5,167 bases of DNA from Clostridia bacterium (GCA_009618505.1 WJOQ01000047.1:1-5167); one strand, 5' to 3'. Shown: positions 1 through 5,069, counted from the stretch's first letter. Translations and numbers: made by a program. The notes: generated by a model from the letters alone, not told the origin.

Positions 1-2
1 GG

Positions 3-68
3 AGTCCTGGTAGAAATCTAGCCCTTAATTTGGTAATGGCAATTGGAGAAAGAATACATGTCAAATGA
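3..68 (+). CDS. possible C-terminal tail of an upstream protein (partial)
   Basis: The window opens in a reading frame that gives 21 residues ending in GERIHVK and a TGA stop at 66-68. The 5' end lies outside the window. The residues look protein-like (a short amphipathic stretch) but are too few to assign a family. A competing frame starting at base 1 stops sooner, at 19-21, so which frame is used cannot be settled. The next supported gene starts 44 bases downstream on the same strand. Confidence 0.25.
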   Translation, partial: SPGRNLALNLVMAIGERIHVK

Positions 69-112
69 TCTGTATATGTGAGCTTGACTAAAATCATTAC
101 TTAGAGGGTGAA

Positions 113-280
113 ATGGAAAGGAAGATTATCTTAGAACAACTGCAACTATTAGAGAAGATACGCAGGGAACACGAGTGGGTTGTCATTGAGCAGAAGGAGG
201 CAGAAGAAGAGGAAAAGGCTGAGGTAAAGCTAGAATCTGAGGCTACTGAGTTAGCAACAGATAAGTCTGAGGAAAATTAG
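113..280 (+). CDS. small acidic coiled-coil protein, 55 aa, unknown function
   Basis: ATG at 113 follows a GAGGGTG ribosome binding site five bases or so upstream, and the frame runs to TAG at 278-280. The protein is very charged: about 17 of 55 residues are glutamate, with a run of four (EEEE) near residues 31-34. The first 25 residues (start MERKIILEQLQLL) have leucine/isoleucine spacing that fits a short amphipathic helix or coiled coil, and the C-terminal half is probably disordered. There are no cysteines and no membrane segment. I do not recognise a family. It lies 72 bases upstream of the first rubrerythrin-like gene on the same strand, so it may be the first gene of the cluster. The intervening bases contain a small hairpin (308-320, GCAGA/TCTGC) but no terminator. 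Coding status rests only on the ribosome binding site and the codon pattern. Confidence 0.5.
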   Translation: MERKIILEQLQLLEKIRREHEWVVIEQKEAEEEEKAEVKLESEATELATDKSEEN

Positions 281-352
281 GTCATAATTTTAACAGCGGC
301 TAGAGAAGCAGAAAATCTGCCCCTGTAAATCCGAAAGGGAGGTTCTATAGAA

Positions 353-838
353 ATGTCTATTTCTTTTTCCACGATTGAACTCATCAACATAGCTATTGGT
401 ATTGAGAGGATGGGGATTGCCTTCTACGATGTCATGACTAAGTCAACCGAGAATGCTGTAACCCGCGATGTCTTTCAATATCTGGCCAATATGGAACGAG
501 AACATATTCAGATTTTCCAGGGCATGCTCGCTGAAGCTGATAAATACCAGATTCCAGAGACCTATACCGAGGAGTATGCTTCTTATCTTCAGACACTGGT
601 TGACAGTGCTGTTTTTTCTGATGACATGGTGACCAGCGAAATGGCGACTCAGGCGGATAGTGACATCAAGGCTCTGGAACTAGCTATAGGAGCCGAAAAG
701 GATTCCATACTATTTTACTACGGGATGAAAGAGATAATGCCCCAACGAGCACAATCGACGGTAAATAAGATAATAACTGAGGAAAAATCACACTTGAGGC
801 AGCTCTCTGGGTTAAAGAGGAAACAGGCTACCCTTTAA
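353..838 (+). CDS. rubrerythrin-like diiron four-helix protein (ferritin superfamily)
   Basis: This is a 161-residue cytoplasmic protein of the ferritin/rubrerythrin superfamily, whose members use a diiron centre to reduce peroxide or handle iron. All four helix ligands are visible: E18 in helix 1 (seven residues before Y25), E48xxH51 in helix 2, E115 in helix 3 (seven before Y122) and E144xxH147 in helix 4. The C-terminal rubredoxin domain of classical rubrerythrin (two CxxC knuckles) is absent; there are no cysteines at all, so it is an erythrin-type short form that needs an outside electron donor. The start is supported by AAGGGAGGT at 335-343, nine bases upstream. It sits 38 bases before a second family member and heads a run of same-strand genes that includes the heliorhodopsin. 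Peroxidase activity is inferred from the family; iron storage or another diiron oxidase role is possible. Confidence 0.85.
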   Translation: MSISFSTIELINIAIGIERMGIAFYDVMTKSTENAVTRDVFQYLANMEREHIQIFQGMLAEADKYQIPETYTEEYASYLQTLVDSAVFSDDMVTSEMATQADSDIKALELAIGAEKDSILFYYGMKEIMPQRAQSTVNKIITEEKSHLRQLSGLKRKQATL

Positions 839-876
839 TACTGTGATAATAAGGAGAAAAACAGGAGGACGTAGCG

Positions 877-1347
877 ATGGTAACTCAGCTAACTCTCAAA
901 GAGGTTTTGCAAAAGGCGATACAGAAGCAAATCGAGTCGCAGCACTTATATAGCGACTTAAGCCAAAAAATTACCGATGAAGCTGCCAGAGACGCTTTCC
1001 AGGAACTGGCCCGACAAGAACATGGGCACCAGCAGCTACTTGAACAGTATCTACGGGGTGAATTGAAAGGAGGAACGCTACGCAGTGAACAGATCATAGA
1101 TTATAAGATTGCAGAGCGTTTAAACCAACCAGAAATATCTCCCGATATGAAGCTGAAAGATGTCTTCCTGATGGCTGCCAATCGCGAAAGGGCATCCCAT
1201 GAGTTCTACCTAAGTCTTGCCCAAGTCCATTCTGCTGGAGAGGTAAAAAGACTGCTTGAAGAATTAGCGTCACAGGAGCTGGAGCACAAGCAGAGGGTAG
1301 AGTTTCTCTATACGGAAGTCGCTTTTCCTCAAACCGATGGGGGATAA
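877..1347 (+). CDS. second rubrerythrin-like protein with a substituted helix-1 ligand
   Basis: This 156-residue ferritin-superfamily protein aligns without gaps to the preceding gene product over the first two helices. Visible ligands are E48xxH51 in helix 2, E104 in helix 3 (before FY at 110-111) and E134xxH137 in helix 4. In helix 1 the expected glutamate, seven residues before Y25, is Q18; the nearest glutamate is E20. The diiron site may therefore be incomplete, shifted or replaced by a mononuclear site. Like its neighbour it has no cysteines and no rubredoxin domain. The start follows AGGAGG at 863-868 with eight bases of spacing. The gene ends 21 bases before the heliorhodopsin start, so the two are probably co-transcribed. 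It could be a catalytic peroxidase, an iron-binding partner that forms a heterodimer with the first protein, or a divergent sensor; the sequence does not decide. Confidence 0.82.
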   Translation: MVTQLTLKEVLQKAIQKQIESQHLYSDLSQKITDEAARDAFQELARQEHGHQQLLEQYLRGELKGGTLRSEQIIDYKIAERLNQPEISPDMKLKDVFLMAANRERASHEFYLSLAQVHSAGEVKRLLEELASQELEHKQRVEFLYTEVAFPQTDGG

Positions 1348-1368
1348 CAATTCACAGGAGGTGTATTT

Positions 1369-2142
1369 ATGAAATACGAGACACCGTTTACAAGATTGCG
1401 CACATATAATGTGTTTATGGGATTTCTACATCTGGGACAGGCTGCTGCTGTATTTTTCTTAAGCAACGATTTCACACTCCCGATTACAACATCCTTTCTG
1501 AGATTAATACCCCAAACGGGCAAGCTAGAGCCTACCACTGATACAGTTATTAATCTGCCTTTAGGAGCAATGGTGGCACTGTTCTTGCTTTTATCGGCTA
1601 TTGCTCATTTCACTATTGTCTCACCGGGGGTATTTGGATGGTACGTGAGTAATTTGAAGAAGGGAATCAACTATGCCCGCTGGTATGAGTATGCGTTCAG
1701 TGCTTCCCTAATGATTGTACTTATCGGTATGCTGTGCGGTCTCTATGACCTTGCCGCTTTGCTCATGGCGTTTGCGCTTACTGCCGTTATGAATCTCTGC
1801 GGGCTAATGATGGAGGTTCATAATCAGGTTACCGAGCAGACGAATTGGACTTCGTACATAATCGGGTGCATAGCCGGCATCGTGCCTTGGATTGCCATTG
1901 CTATTTATTTCTTTGGTTCGCTCGCGACAGCGGAAGGCGCAGTTCCCACCTTTGTCTACTTCATTTTACCGACTCTTTTTATCTTCTTCTTCAGCTTTGC
2001 GCTAAATATGGTACTTCAATACAAGAAAATCGGACCATGGCGTGATTATCTCTTTGGTGAGCGTATGTATGTGCTACTTAGCCTTGTTGCCAAATCAGCA
2101 TTAGCCTGGCAGATGTTCGCAGGTACATTGAGACCGGTGTAG
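1369..2142 (+). CDS. heliorhodopsin
   Basis: This 257-residue, seven-helix membrane protein is a heliorhodopsin, the retinal-binding family distinct from type-1 microbial rhodopsins and inserted with its N-terminus in the cytoplasm. Approximate helices: 12-32, 64-86, 102-122, 126-149, 161-184, 193-218 and 228-253. Helix 7 carries SLVAKSALAWQ, with K242 as the Schiff-base lysine, and the C-terminus AGTLRP is also typical. Helix 3 has RWYEY with counterion E107. H21 and H80 match the conserved histidine pair near the retinal pocket. Other family marks are CIAGIVPW in helix 5 and LQYK after helix 6. Length matches the family (about 250). AGGAGGT at 1356-1362 fixes the start. Heliorhodopsins studied so far are mostly slow-cycling photosensors rather than pumps; the role here is unknown. 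Its place between diiron proteins and a peroxiredoxin suggests light-linked oxidative-stress control. No retinal synthesis gene is in view. Confidence 0.96.
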   Translation: MKYETPFTRLRTYNVFMGFLHLGQAAAVFFLSNDFTLPITTSFLRLIPQTGKLEPTTDTVINLPLGAMVALFLLLSAIAHFTIVSPGVFGWYVSNLKKGINYARWYEYAFSASLMIVLIGMLCGLYDLAALLMAFALTAVMNLCGLMMEVHNQVTEQTNWTSYIIGCIAGIVPWIAIAIYFFGSLATAEGAVPTFVYFILPTLFIFFFSFALNMVLQYKKIGPWRDYLFGERMYVLLSLVAKSALAWQMFAGTLRPV

Positions 2143-2224
2143 TTAAAAATCCCACAAGCATTGATCCACGTACTGCTGTAAAGTAAAGGGAGAATAGAAT
2201 ATACACAAAAGGAGGTCAAATGCT

Positions 2225-2698
2225 ATGTCAGAGCGGAAGAGCCACATACAAAAAGGTGAAATGGCATCAGATTTCACACTGAAAGACCAGAATGGTGATG
2301 AATTTAAGCTGTCAGCAGCAAAAGGTAAAAGGGTACTGCTTTCTTTTCACCCGCTGGCATGGACGAGTCTATGTGCCAAACAGATGCAATCTCTGGAAGT
2401 AAACACAGATACATTCGCCTCCTTAAACACCATTCCAGCAGGTATCAGCGTTGACTCAGTACCGACCAAGAAAGCTTGGGCTGAAAATCTAGGGATAAAG
2501 AATACACGATTATTATCTGATTTCTGGCCTCATGGCTATGTTGCCAAACTATATGGAATATTCAGAGAAGATGACGGATTCTCAGAAAGAACCAACATAG
2601 TCATAGATGAAAATGGTAAAGTCCTGTTTTCAAAGGTTTACCCATTGAGTGAGCTGCCGGATATCCAAGAGGTTATTCAAGTACTGGAAAAGCTATAA
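2225..2698 (+). CDS. peroxiredoxin (AhpC/TSA family), single-cysteine type
   Basis: This 157-residue thioredoxin-fold protein reduces hydrogen peroxide or organic peroxides in the cytoplasm. The active-site PxxxTxxC motif is seen at P43, T47 and C50, and the conserved arginine of the catalytic pocket is R122 in FSERTNIVIDENG. The N-terminal ASDFTLKDQNG is the usual opening of the fold. C50 is the only cysteine, so no resolving cysteine exists in the chain and recycling must use an outside thiol or another protein (AhpE-like 1-Cys mechanism). The chosen ATG at 2225 has AGGAGGT at 2209-2215 with nine bases of spacing; an ATG at 2220 is in another frame and too close to the ribosome binding site. 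The gene lies 82 bases after the heliorhodopsin on the same strand with no terminator between, which suggests a shared transcript or regulon. Confidence 0.93.
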   Translation: MSERKSHIQKGEMASDFTLKDQNGDEFKLSAAKGKRVLLSFHPLAWTSLCAKQMQSLEVNTDTFASLNTIPAGISVDSVPTKKAWAENLGIKNTRLLSDFWPHGYVAKLYGIFREDDGFSERTNIVIDENGKVLFSKVYPLSELPDIQEVIQVLEKL

Positions 2699-2727
2699 CT
2701 AAATATGGGTATACTAGTCGCCATTGA

Positions 2728-2762
2728 GGTAACCATCTGAGTTAAAGAAGAAGTTGGTTGCC
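2728..2762 (+). other. stem-loop in the peroxiredoxin/molybdoprotein gap
   Basis: Bases 2728-2735 (GGTAACCA) pair with 2755-2762 (TGGTTGCC) through eight base pairs, one of them a G-U wobble, around a 19-base loop. No T-run follows, so it is not a standard terminator. It could be a processing site, a weak attenuator or chance. It lies about 40 bases before the start of the molybdoprotein gene. Confidence 0.35.
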
Positions 2763-2801
2763 CCCTAATGCTGTAAGGATAGGAAAATAGGAATCGCGAG
2801 G

Positions 2802-3482
2802 ATGAAAAAATTAATCATTAGCACTATCATTTTGTATGTTGTTATTTCAGTGACCGTGATAGCTATAAGTGGCTGCGGAGGAGATAGTAAAATGGATGAA
2901 ATAGAAGAACTGGGACCTGCGGAAATCAGGGAATATGAAGGCACAAAACTTTCATCAGTAGATGATTTCAGGGAAAATTCCATAAAAGGGCCACAGCAAG
3001 TAGATATAGAGAGTTATCAGCTGAAGGTTAACGGGCTTGTTGAGAATCCAAAGAACTATACCTACGGTGAAGTGATTGACAGCTACCAGCACTATAAGAA
3101 GTTGGTAACACTGGACTGTGTAGAAGGATGGAGCGTAGACATTCTGTGGGAAGGTGTGCTGATCAGAGAATTGATAGCAGCATCCAGCCCACTACCCAGT
3201 ACCAAAGTGGTCATATTCCACGCCTATGATGGGTATACAACTTCCTTTCCGCTCGACTACATAATGAATAACGACATCATAATAGCGTACAGGATGAATG
3301 AAATTGATCTTCCGCCAGAAAGAGGGTACCCCTTTCAATTGGTAGCCGAGAGCAAATGGGGCTATAAATGGATAAAGTGGATAACTGAGATAGAATTATC
3401 TGATGATGTTGACTACAAGGGTTATTGGGAAAGTAGAGGATACTCTGATACTGGAGACCTGGATAAAGACTTTTTTGAATAA
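2802..3482 (+). CDS. lipid-anchored molybdopterin-dependent oxidoreductase (sulfite oxidase/MsrP fold)
   Basis: This 226-residue protein has the oxidoreductase molybdopterin-binding domain of sulfite oxidase and the methionine-sulfoxide reductase MsrP, at about residues 62-205. C106 in TLDCVEGWS is the expected molybdenum ligand. The blocks PFQLVAESKWGYKWIKWI (178-194) and YKGYWESRGYS (205-215) are typical of this family. Residues 1-24 form a hydrophobic signal ending in the lipobox ISGC, so C25 should be lipidated and the enzyme anchored on the outer membrane face. The signal has KK and not the twin arginine normally used to export folded molybdoenzymes. It lacks the Ig-like dimerisation domain of sulfite oxidase. 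Its stop overlaps the start of a small membrane protein that probably passes it electrons. Substrate is unknown; reduction of methionine sulfoxide in exported proteins would fit the stress-defence neighbours, but other oxyanion or S-oxide substrates are possible. AGGA lies about nine bases before the ATG. Confidence 0.88.
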   Translation: MKKLIISTIILYVVISVTVIAISGCGGDSKMDEIEELGPAEIREYEGTKLSSVDDFRENSIKGPQQVDIESYQLKVNGLVENPKNYTYGEVIDSYQHYKKLVTLDCVEGWSVDILWEGVLIRELIAASSPLPSTKVVIFHAYDGYTTSFPLDYIMNNDIIIAYRMNEIDLPPERGYPFQLVAESKWGYKWIKWITEIELSDDVDYKGYWESRGYSDTGDLDKDFFE

Positions 3483-3736
3483 TGAAAAACATAGCCAACC
3501 AAGACTTGTTTAAGAAAACAATACACTGGTTATTGGCAGTTTTGGTAATATTATATCTGGTTACCGGCTTTGGCATCACAGAGTTCAGGACGGTCGAAAC
3601 TCTAACTTTTGGATTATTAACAAAGAACTTAGCCTTCAAGATTCACAATAATTTATGGATTCCTTTCATAATCCTGCTGGGCTTGCACATTTTCTTATCA
3701 CTAATAAAAAGGAGAAAACAGGCTGCCTCCGATTAA
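3482..3736 (+). CDS. small two-helix cytochrome b-type membrane protein
   Basis: This 84-residue protein has two membrane helices (about 12-33 and 57-76) and a basic tail KRRKQ. Histidines lie in or beside both helices: H15 (TIHWLLAV), H55 (FKIHNN) and H69 (LGLHIF). This resembles the small bis-histidine heme b domain of the cytochrome b561/DUF4405 type. The ATG shares its A with the last base of the upstream TAA (TAATG), a sign of translational coupling to the molybdoprotein. The pair recalls MsrP with its heme partner MsrQ, although MsrQ has about six helices, so this version would have to dimerise to form a full heme-binding bundle. Inferred role: quinol- or heme-based electron delivery to the lipoprotein outside the membrane. 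Heme binding is a prediction from the histidine positions only. Confidence 0.78.
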   Translation: MKNIANQDLFKKTIHWLLAVLVILYLVTGFGITEFRTVETLTFGLLTKNLAFKIHNNLWIPFIILLGLHIFLSLIKRRKQAASD

Positions 3737-3772
3737 TGCTAGAATTCTAAATCACTGAGATAAGTATTGATC

Positions 3773-3823
3773 TTGTTACTTCCTTCGATTAGAGTCGCGT
3801 ATTCAGATTGAAGGAGGTAACAA
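3773..3823 (+). promoter_or_regulatory. 17-bp stem-loop enclosing a perfect Shine-Dalgarno sequence
   Basis: Bases 3773-3789 pair with 3807-3823 over 17 base pairs without a gap, two of them G-U wobbles, around a 17-base loop. The 3' arm contains AAGGAGGT (3811-3818), and an ATG follows immediately at 3824. The frame from that ATG reaches only 25 codons and runs through a tRNA remnant, so no real gene is attached. The structure could be the 3' end signal of the heliorhodopsin cluster (though no T-run follows), a leader left from a gene lost by recombination, or the end of a mobile element. Confidence 0.55.
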
Positions 3824-3881
3824 ATGAGTTCGGTCATGACTGGCAGTCAAAAGGTAGGGGGTTCGAATCCCCCCAGCTCCT
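3813..3881 (+). pseudogene. degenerate tRNA, 3' half like tRNA-Ala(GGC); possible attachment site
   Basis: The 3' half is clear: a 5-bp T stem GGGGG/CCCCC around TTCGAAT (3857-3873), a variable loop AGGTA (3852-3856), an anticodon loop CTGGCAG (3840-3846) with GGC preceded by T33, and a 3' acceptor strand CAGCTCC (3874-3880). The U at position 70 would allow the G3-U70 pair that marks alanine tRNAs. The 5' half is poor: GGAGGTA (3813-3819) pairs at only five of seven acceptor positions, there is no D stem or GG-bearing D loop of normal size, the anticodon stem has two mismatches, and the discriminator is T, not A. It is best read as a tRNA remnant, for example the distal 3'-end copy left by an integrated element. 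In that geometry the element would lie upstream, on the side of the heliorhodopsin cluster. Confidence 0.6.
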
Positions 3882-3993
3882 ATTCGACCTCCCGCATATA
3901 ATGAACAAATGAATAATGAGCACACGCCACAGGACATCGGCACATTTGAGGAGGCATCTTTACCGTCTAAAGACAATAGCCAAGAGAAGAGCC

Positions 3994-4031
3994 ATATCAC
4001 CTAGTTTAGGCGCGCCTGGGATAGGTGATGT
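3994..4031. repeat. 34-bp imperfect palindrome centred on GGCGCGCC
   Basis: Outer arms ATCACCTA (3996-4003) and TAGGTGAT (4022-4029) are perfect inverted copies, and an inner palindrome AGGCGCGCCT (4008-4017) shares the same centre. On plus-strand RNA three of the four bases in between also pair as G-U wobbles. It covers the last codons and stop of the minus-strand gene ending at 4006. No T-run follows on either strand, so it is not a standard terminator; a dimeric protein-binding site or an RNA 3'-end structure is possible. Confidence 0.5.
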
Positions 4032-4503
4032 AACTTTTATTGAGCTCGAAGAGTAAAAGATGCGCCCTTTCAGAGAGGAGCAAGATATTGAACAAGTTGG
4101 CCACGCCAGGATCGGCTACCTTGGTCTTGGCATCAGAGTAAAAATCGATAGAGTCCTGCTCCACCTTGATGCCCATATTTATGGCGTCGAGCGCGCTCGC
4201 AGAAACTATTTCGTCTGTTGACTTGGGTATGTATTGTCTGCCAATTGCTTCAATTTCTTTGCCTATCTCGGAGATGAAATCGCCTTTCCAAGCATGGGAA
4301 GAATAGGTATGTCTGACGTCTTCTTTTGTGATCTCTATGATGCTGAGGTGTCTACGTTCGGCCTCGGCAAGCATCTGGAATATTTCTCTAGCCTTGACAT
4401 CCTGAGCTTTGGCTGCGGCCTCTTCGTAAACCTCAATACCTTCACTCTCCGTTTCCATGGCTTTGTCAAAAAGTTCGAGTGCTTTCTCTTCGCTCGGTTT
4501 CAT
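4006..4503 (-). CDS. third rubrerythrin-like diiron four-helix protein
   Basis: This 165-residue ferritin-superfamily protein has the full ligand set: E19 in helix 1 (seven before Y26), E49xxH52 in helix 2, E115 in helix 3 (before FY at 121-122) and E145xxH148 in helix 4. It has no cysteines and no rubredoxin domain, so it is again a short erythrin-type protein. The frame is open 22 codons further upstream, but the start at 4503 is chosen because AAAGGAGGT (complement of 4509-4517) lies five bases before it and the longer N-terminus looks unlike the family. It is encoded opposite to the heliorhodopsin cluster, converging on the palindrome at 3994-4031. Family knowledge suggests peroxide reduction or iron handling. 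It shares the A-x-x-F-Q-x-L-A helix-2 pattern with the two plus-strand members, so all three look like paralogues. Confidence 0.87.
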   Translation of the reverse strand: MKPSEEKALELFDKAMETESEGIEVYEEAAAKAQDVKAREIFQMLAEAERRHLSIIEITKEDVRHTYSSHAWKGDFISEIGKEIEAIGRQYIPKSTDEIVSASALDAINMGIKVEQDSIDFYSDAKTKVADPGVANLFNILLLSERAHLLLFELNKSYITYPRRA

Positions 4504-4567
4504 TGAGCACCTCCTTTCCTTAAATTTATTCTCACAAACCAAAACACTACAAAACACCATAAAGCTC

Positions 4568-4596
4568 AATAAATGAAGCTTTGTTTAAGGTATCAA
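4568..4596 (-). promoter_or_regulatory. possible sigma-70-type promoter for the gene ending at 4006
   Basis: Read on the minus strand, TTGATA (4596-4591) is followed after exactly 17 bases by TTTATT (4573-4568). These match the -35 consensus at five of six positions and the -10 at four of six. The site lies about 65 bases upstream of the start codon at 4503, in a 116-base AT-rich gap after the upstream gene. Such matches are common in AT-rich DNA. Confidence 0.3.
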
Positions 4597-4619
4597 CAAA
4601 AATAATAGTGACTTGGTTA

Positions 4620-4907
4620 TTATTCTCCAACTCTCCTCTTAAGGACTGCTGCAGCATCAGAAACAGCCCTTGTCTCAGCATACCCTATCTTAAAAACTGG
4701 AGCTAAAAGCTCTTCAATTTTCTGGACGGAATCTGTTTCCACAACAAGATAAACGGTGTGTGCTGGGGCATCAACCCATGCACCAACTAGCTTCACCCCT
4801 AGCTGTTCTGCGCTGGACATCATCTTGCCAAATGTTTCTCGGGCTTTTTCCGGATTATGGTATGGGCATGTCTCCGGTGTGTGCACGTGAGTAATATGAA
4901 ACAACAT
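4620..4907 (-). CDS. small His/Cys-rich alpha/beta protein, DUF3303-like
   Basis: This 95-residue cytoplasmic protein has the beta-alpha-beta layout of small dimeric alpha/beta-barrel (ferredoxin-like fold) proteins and resembles the uncharacterised DUF3303 group. The N-terminus is dense in possible metal ligands: H4, H7, H9, C14 and H17 within MLFHITHVHTPETCPYHNP, with H50 later in VDAPAHTVYLVV. The helix at about 18-36 and a second at about 60-70 alternate with strands at 2-8, 38-45 and 51-58. No catalytic activity is known to me for this group. The start has AAAGGAGGA (complement of 4916-4924) eight bases upstream. It lies 116 bases upstream of the rubrerythrin-like gene on the same strand and could share a transcript with it, although a candidate promoter lies between them. 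The family name is a recollection of the N-terminal and APAHTVY motifs, not a search result. Confidence 0.72.
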   Translation of the reverse strand: MLFHITHVHTPETCPYHNPEKARETFGKMMSSAEQLGVKLVGAWVDAPAHTVYLVVETDSVQKIEELLAPVFKIGYAETRAVSDAAAVLKRRVGE

Positions 4908-5011
4908 TTTTATTATCCTCCTTTTAACGAGATTGTCATCCGTTGCTTCTAGATAAATGGCTATTATCTTCTAGGCACTATCTCCTTTCTAATTATTCCT
5001 AGTTAAACCTA

Positions 5012-5069
5012 ATGAAAAAGGGCACCAGTCATCGCCATAGTTAGCGATTTCCAGTGCCCTTTGTTTCAT
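5012..5069. terminator. large imperfect palindrome, likely bidirectional terminator
   Basis: AAAGGGCAC (5017-5025) pairs with GTGCCCTTT (5054-5062), and ATCGC (5031-5035) with GCGAT (5044-5048), separated by a symmetrical 5x5 internal loop and closed by an 8-base loop. ATGAAA/TTTCAT at the base extends the stem after a two-base bulge. On the minus strand the GC stem is followed by TTTTT (5019-5015), the better terminator direction; on the plus strand TTTGTTT follows. It separates the 4620-4907 gene from whatever lies beyond the window. Confidence 0.65.

Noticed and set aside
84..112. TTGACT as a -35 box for the cluster
   Set aside because: No acceptable -10 hexamer lies 16-18 bases downstream.
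885..1097. Minus-strand frame rich in Ser and Cys opposite the second rubrerythrin-like gene
   Set aside because: Antisense shadow of a well-supported gene, with low-complexity composition and no ribosome binding site.
3277..3639. Minus-strand frame of 120 codons opposite the molybdoprotein and cytochrome genes
   Set aside because: Overlaps two well-supported coupled genes on the other strand and shows no domain.
3824..3901. 25-codon plus-strand frame after a perfect Shine-Dalgarno
   Set aside because: It reads through the tRNA remnant and ends at once; the composition is not protein-like. The upstream hairpin is reported instead.
3803..4000. Open frame on the minus strand containing GAGGIRTP
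   Set aside because: The peptide string is the reverse translation of a tRNA T arm (GGATTCGAACCCCC), a well-known source of spurious proteins; there is no ribosome binding site.
3909..4004. 31-codon plus-strand frame (starts MNNEHTPQDIG), open back to 3858
   Set aside because: It is hydrophilic and plausible as a gene remnant, but there is no ribosome binding site and it ends inside the palindrome; a TATAAT at 3897-3902 has no matching -35.
4234..4506. Plus-strand frame of 90 codons opposite the third rubrerythrin-like gene
   Set aside because: Antisense shadow; the minus-strand frame has the full diiron ligand set and a strong ribosome binding site.
4989..5069. 26-codon minus-strand frame starting MKQRALEIANYG
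   Set aside because: Its sequence is simply the terminator palindrome; AGGTG directly abuts the ATG, leaving no proper spacing.
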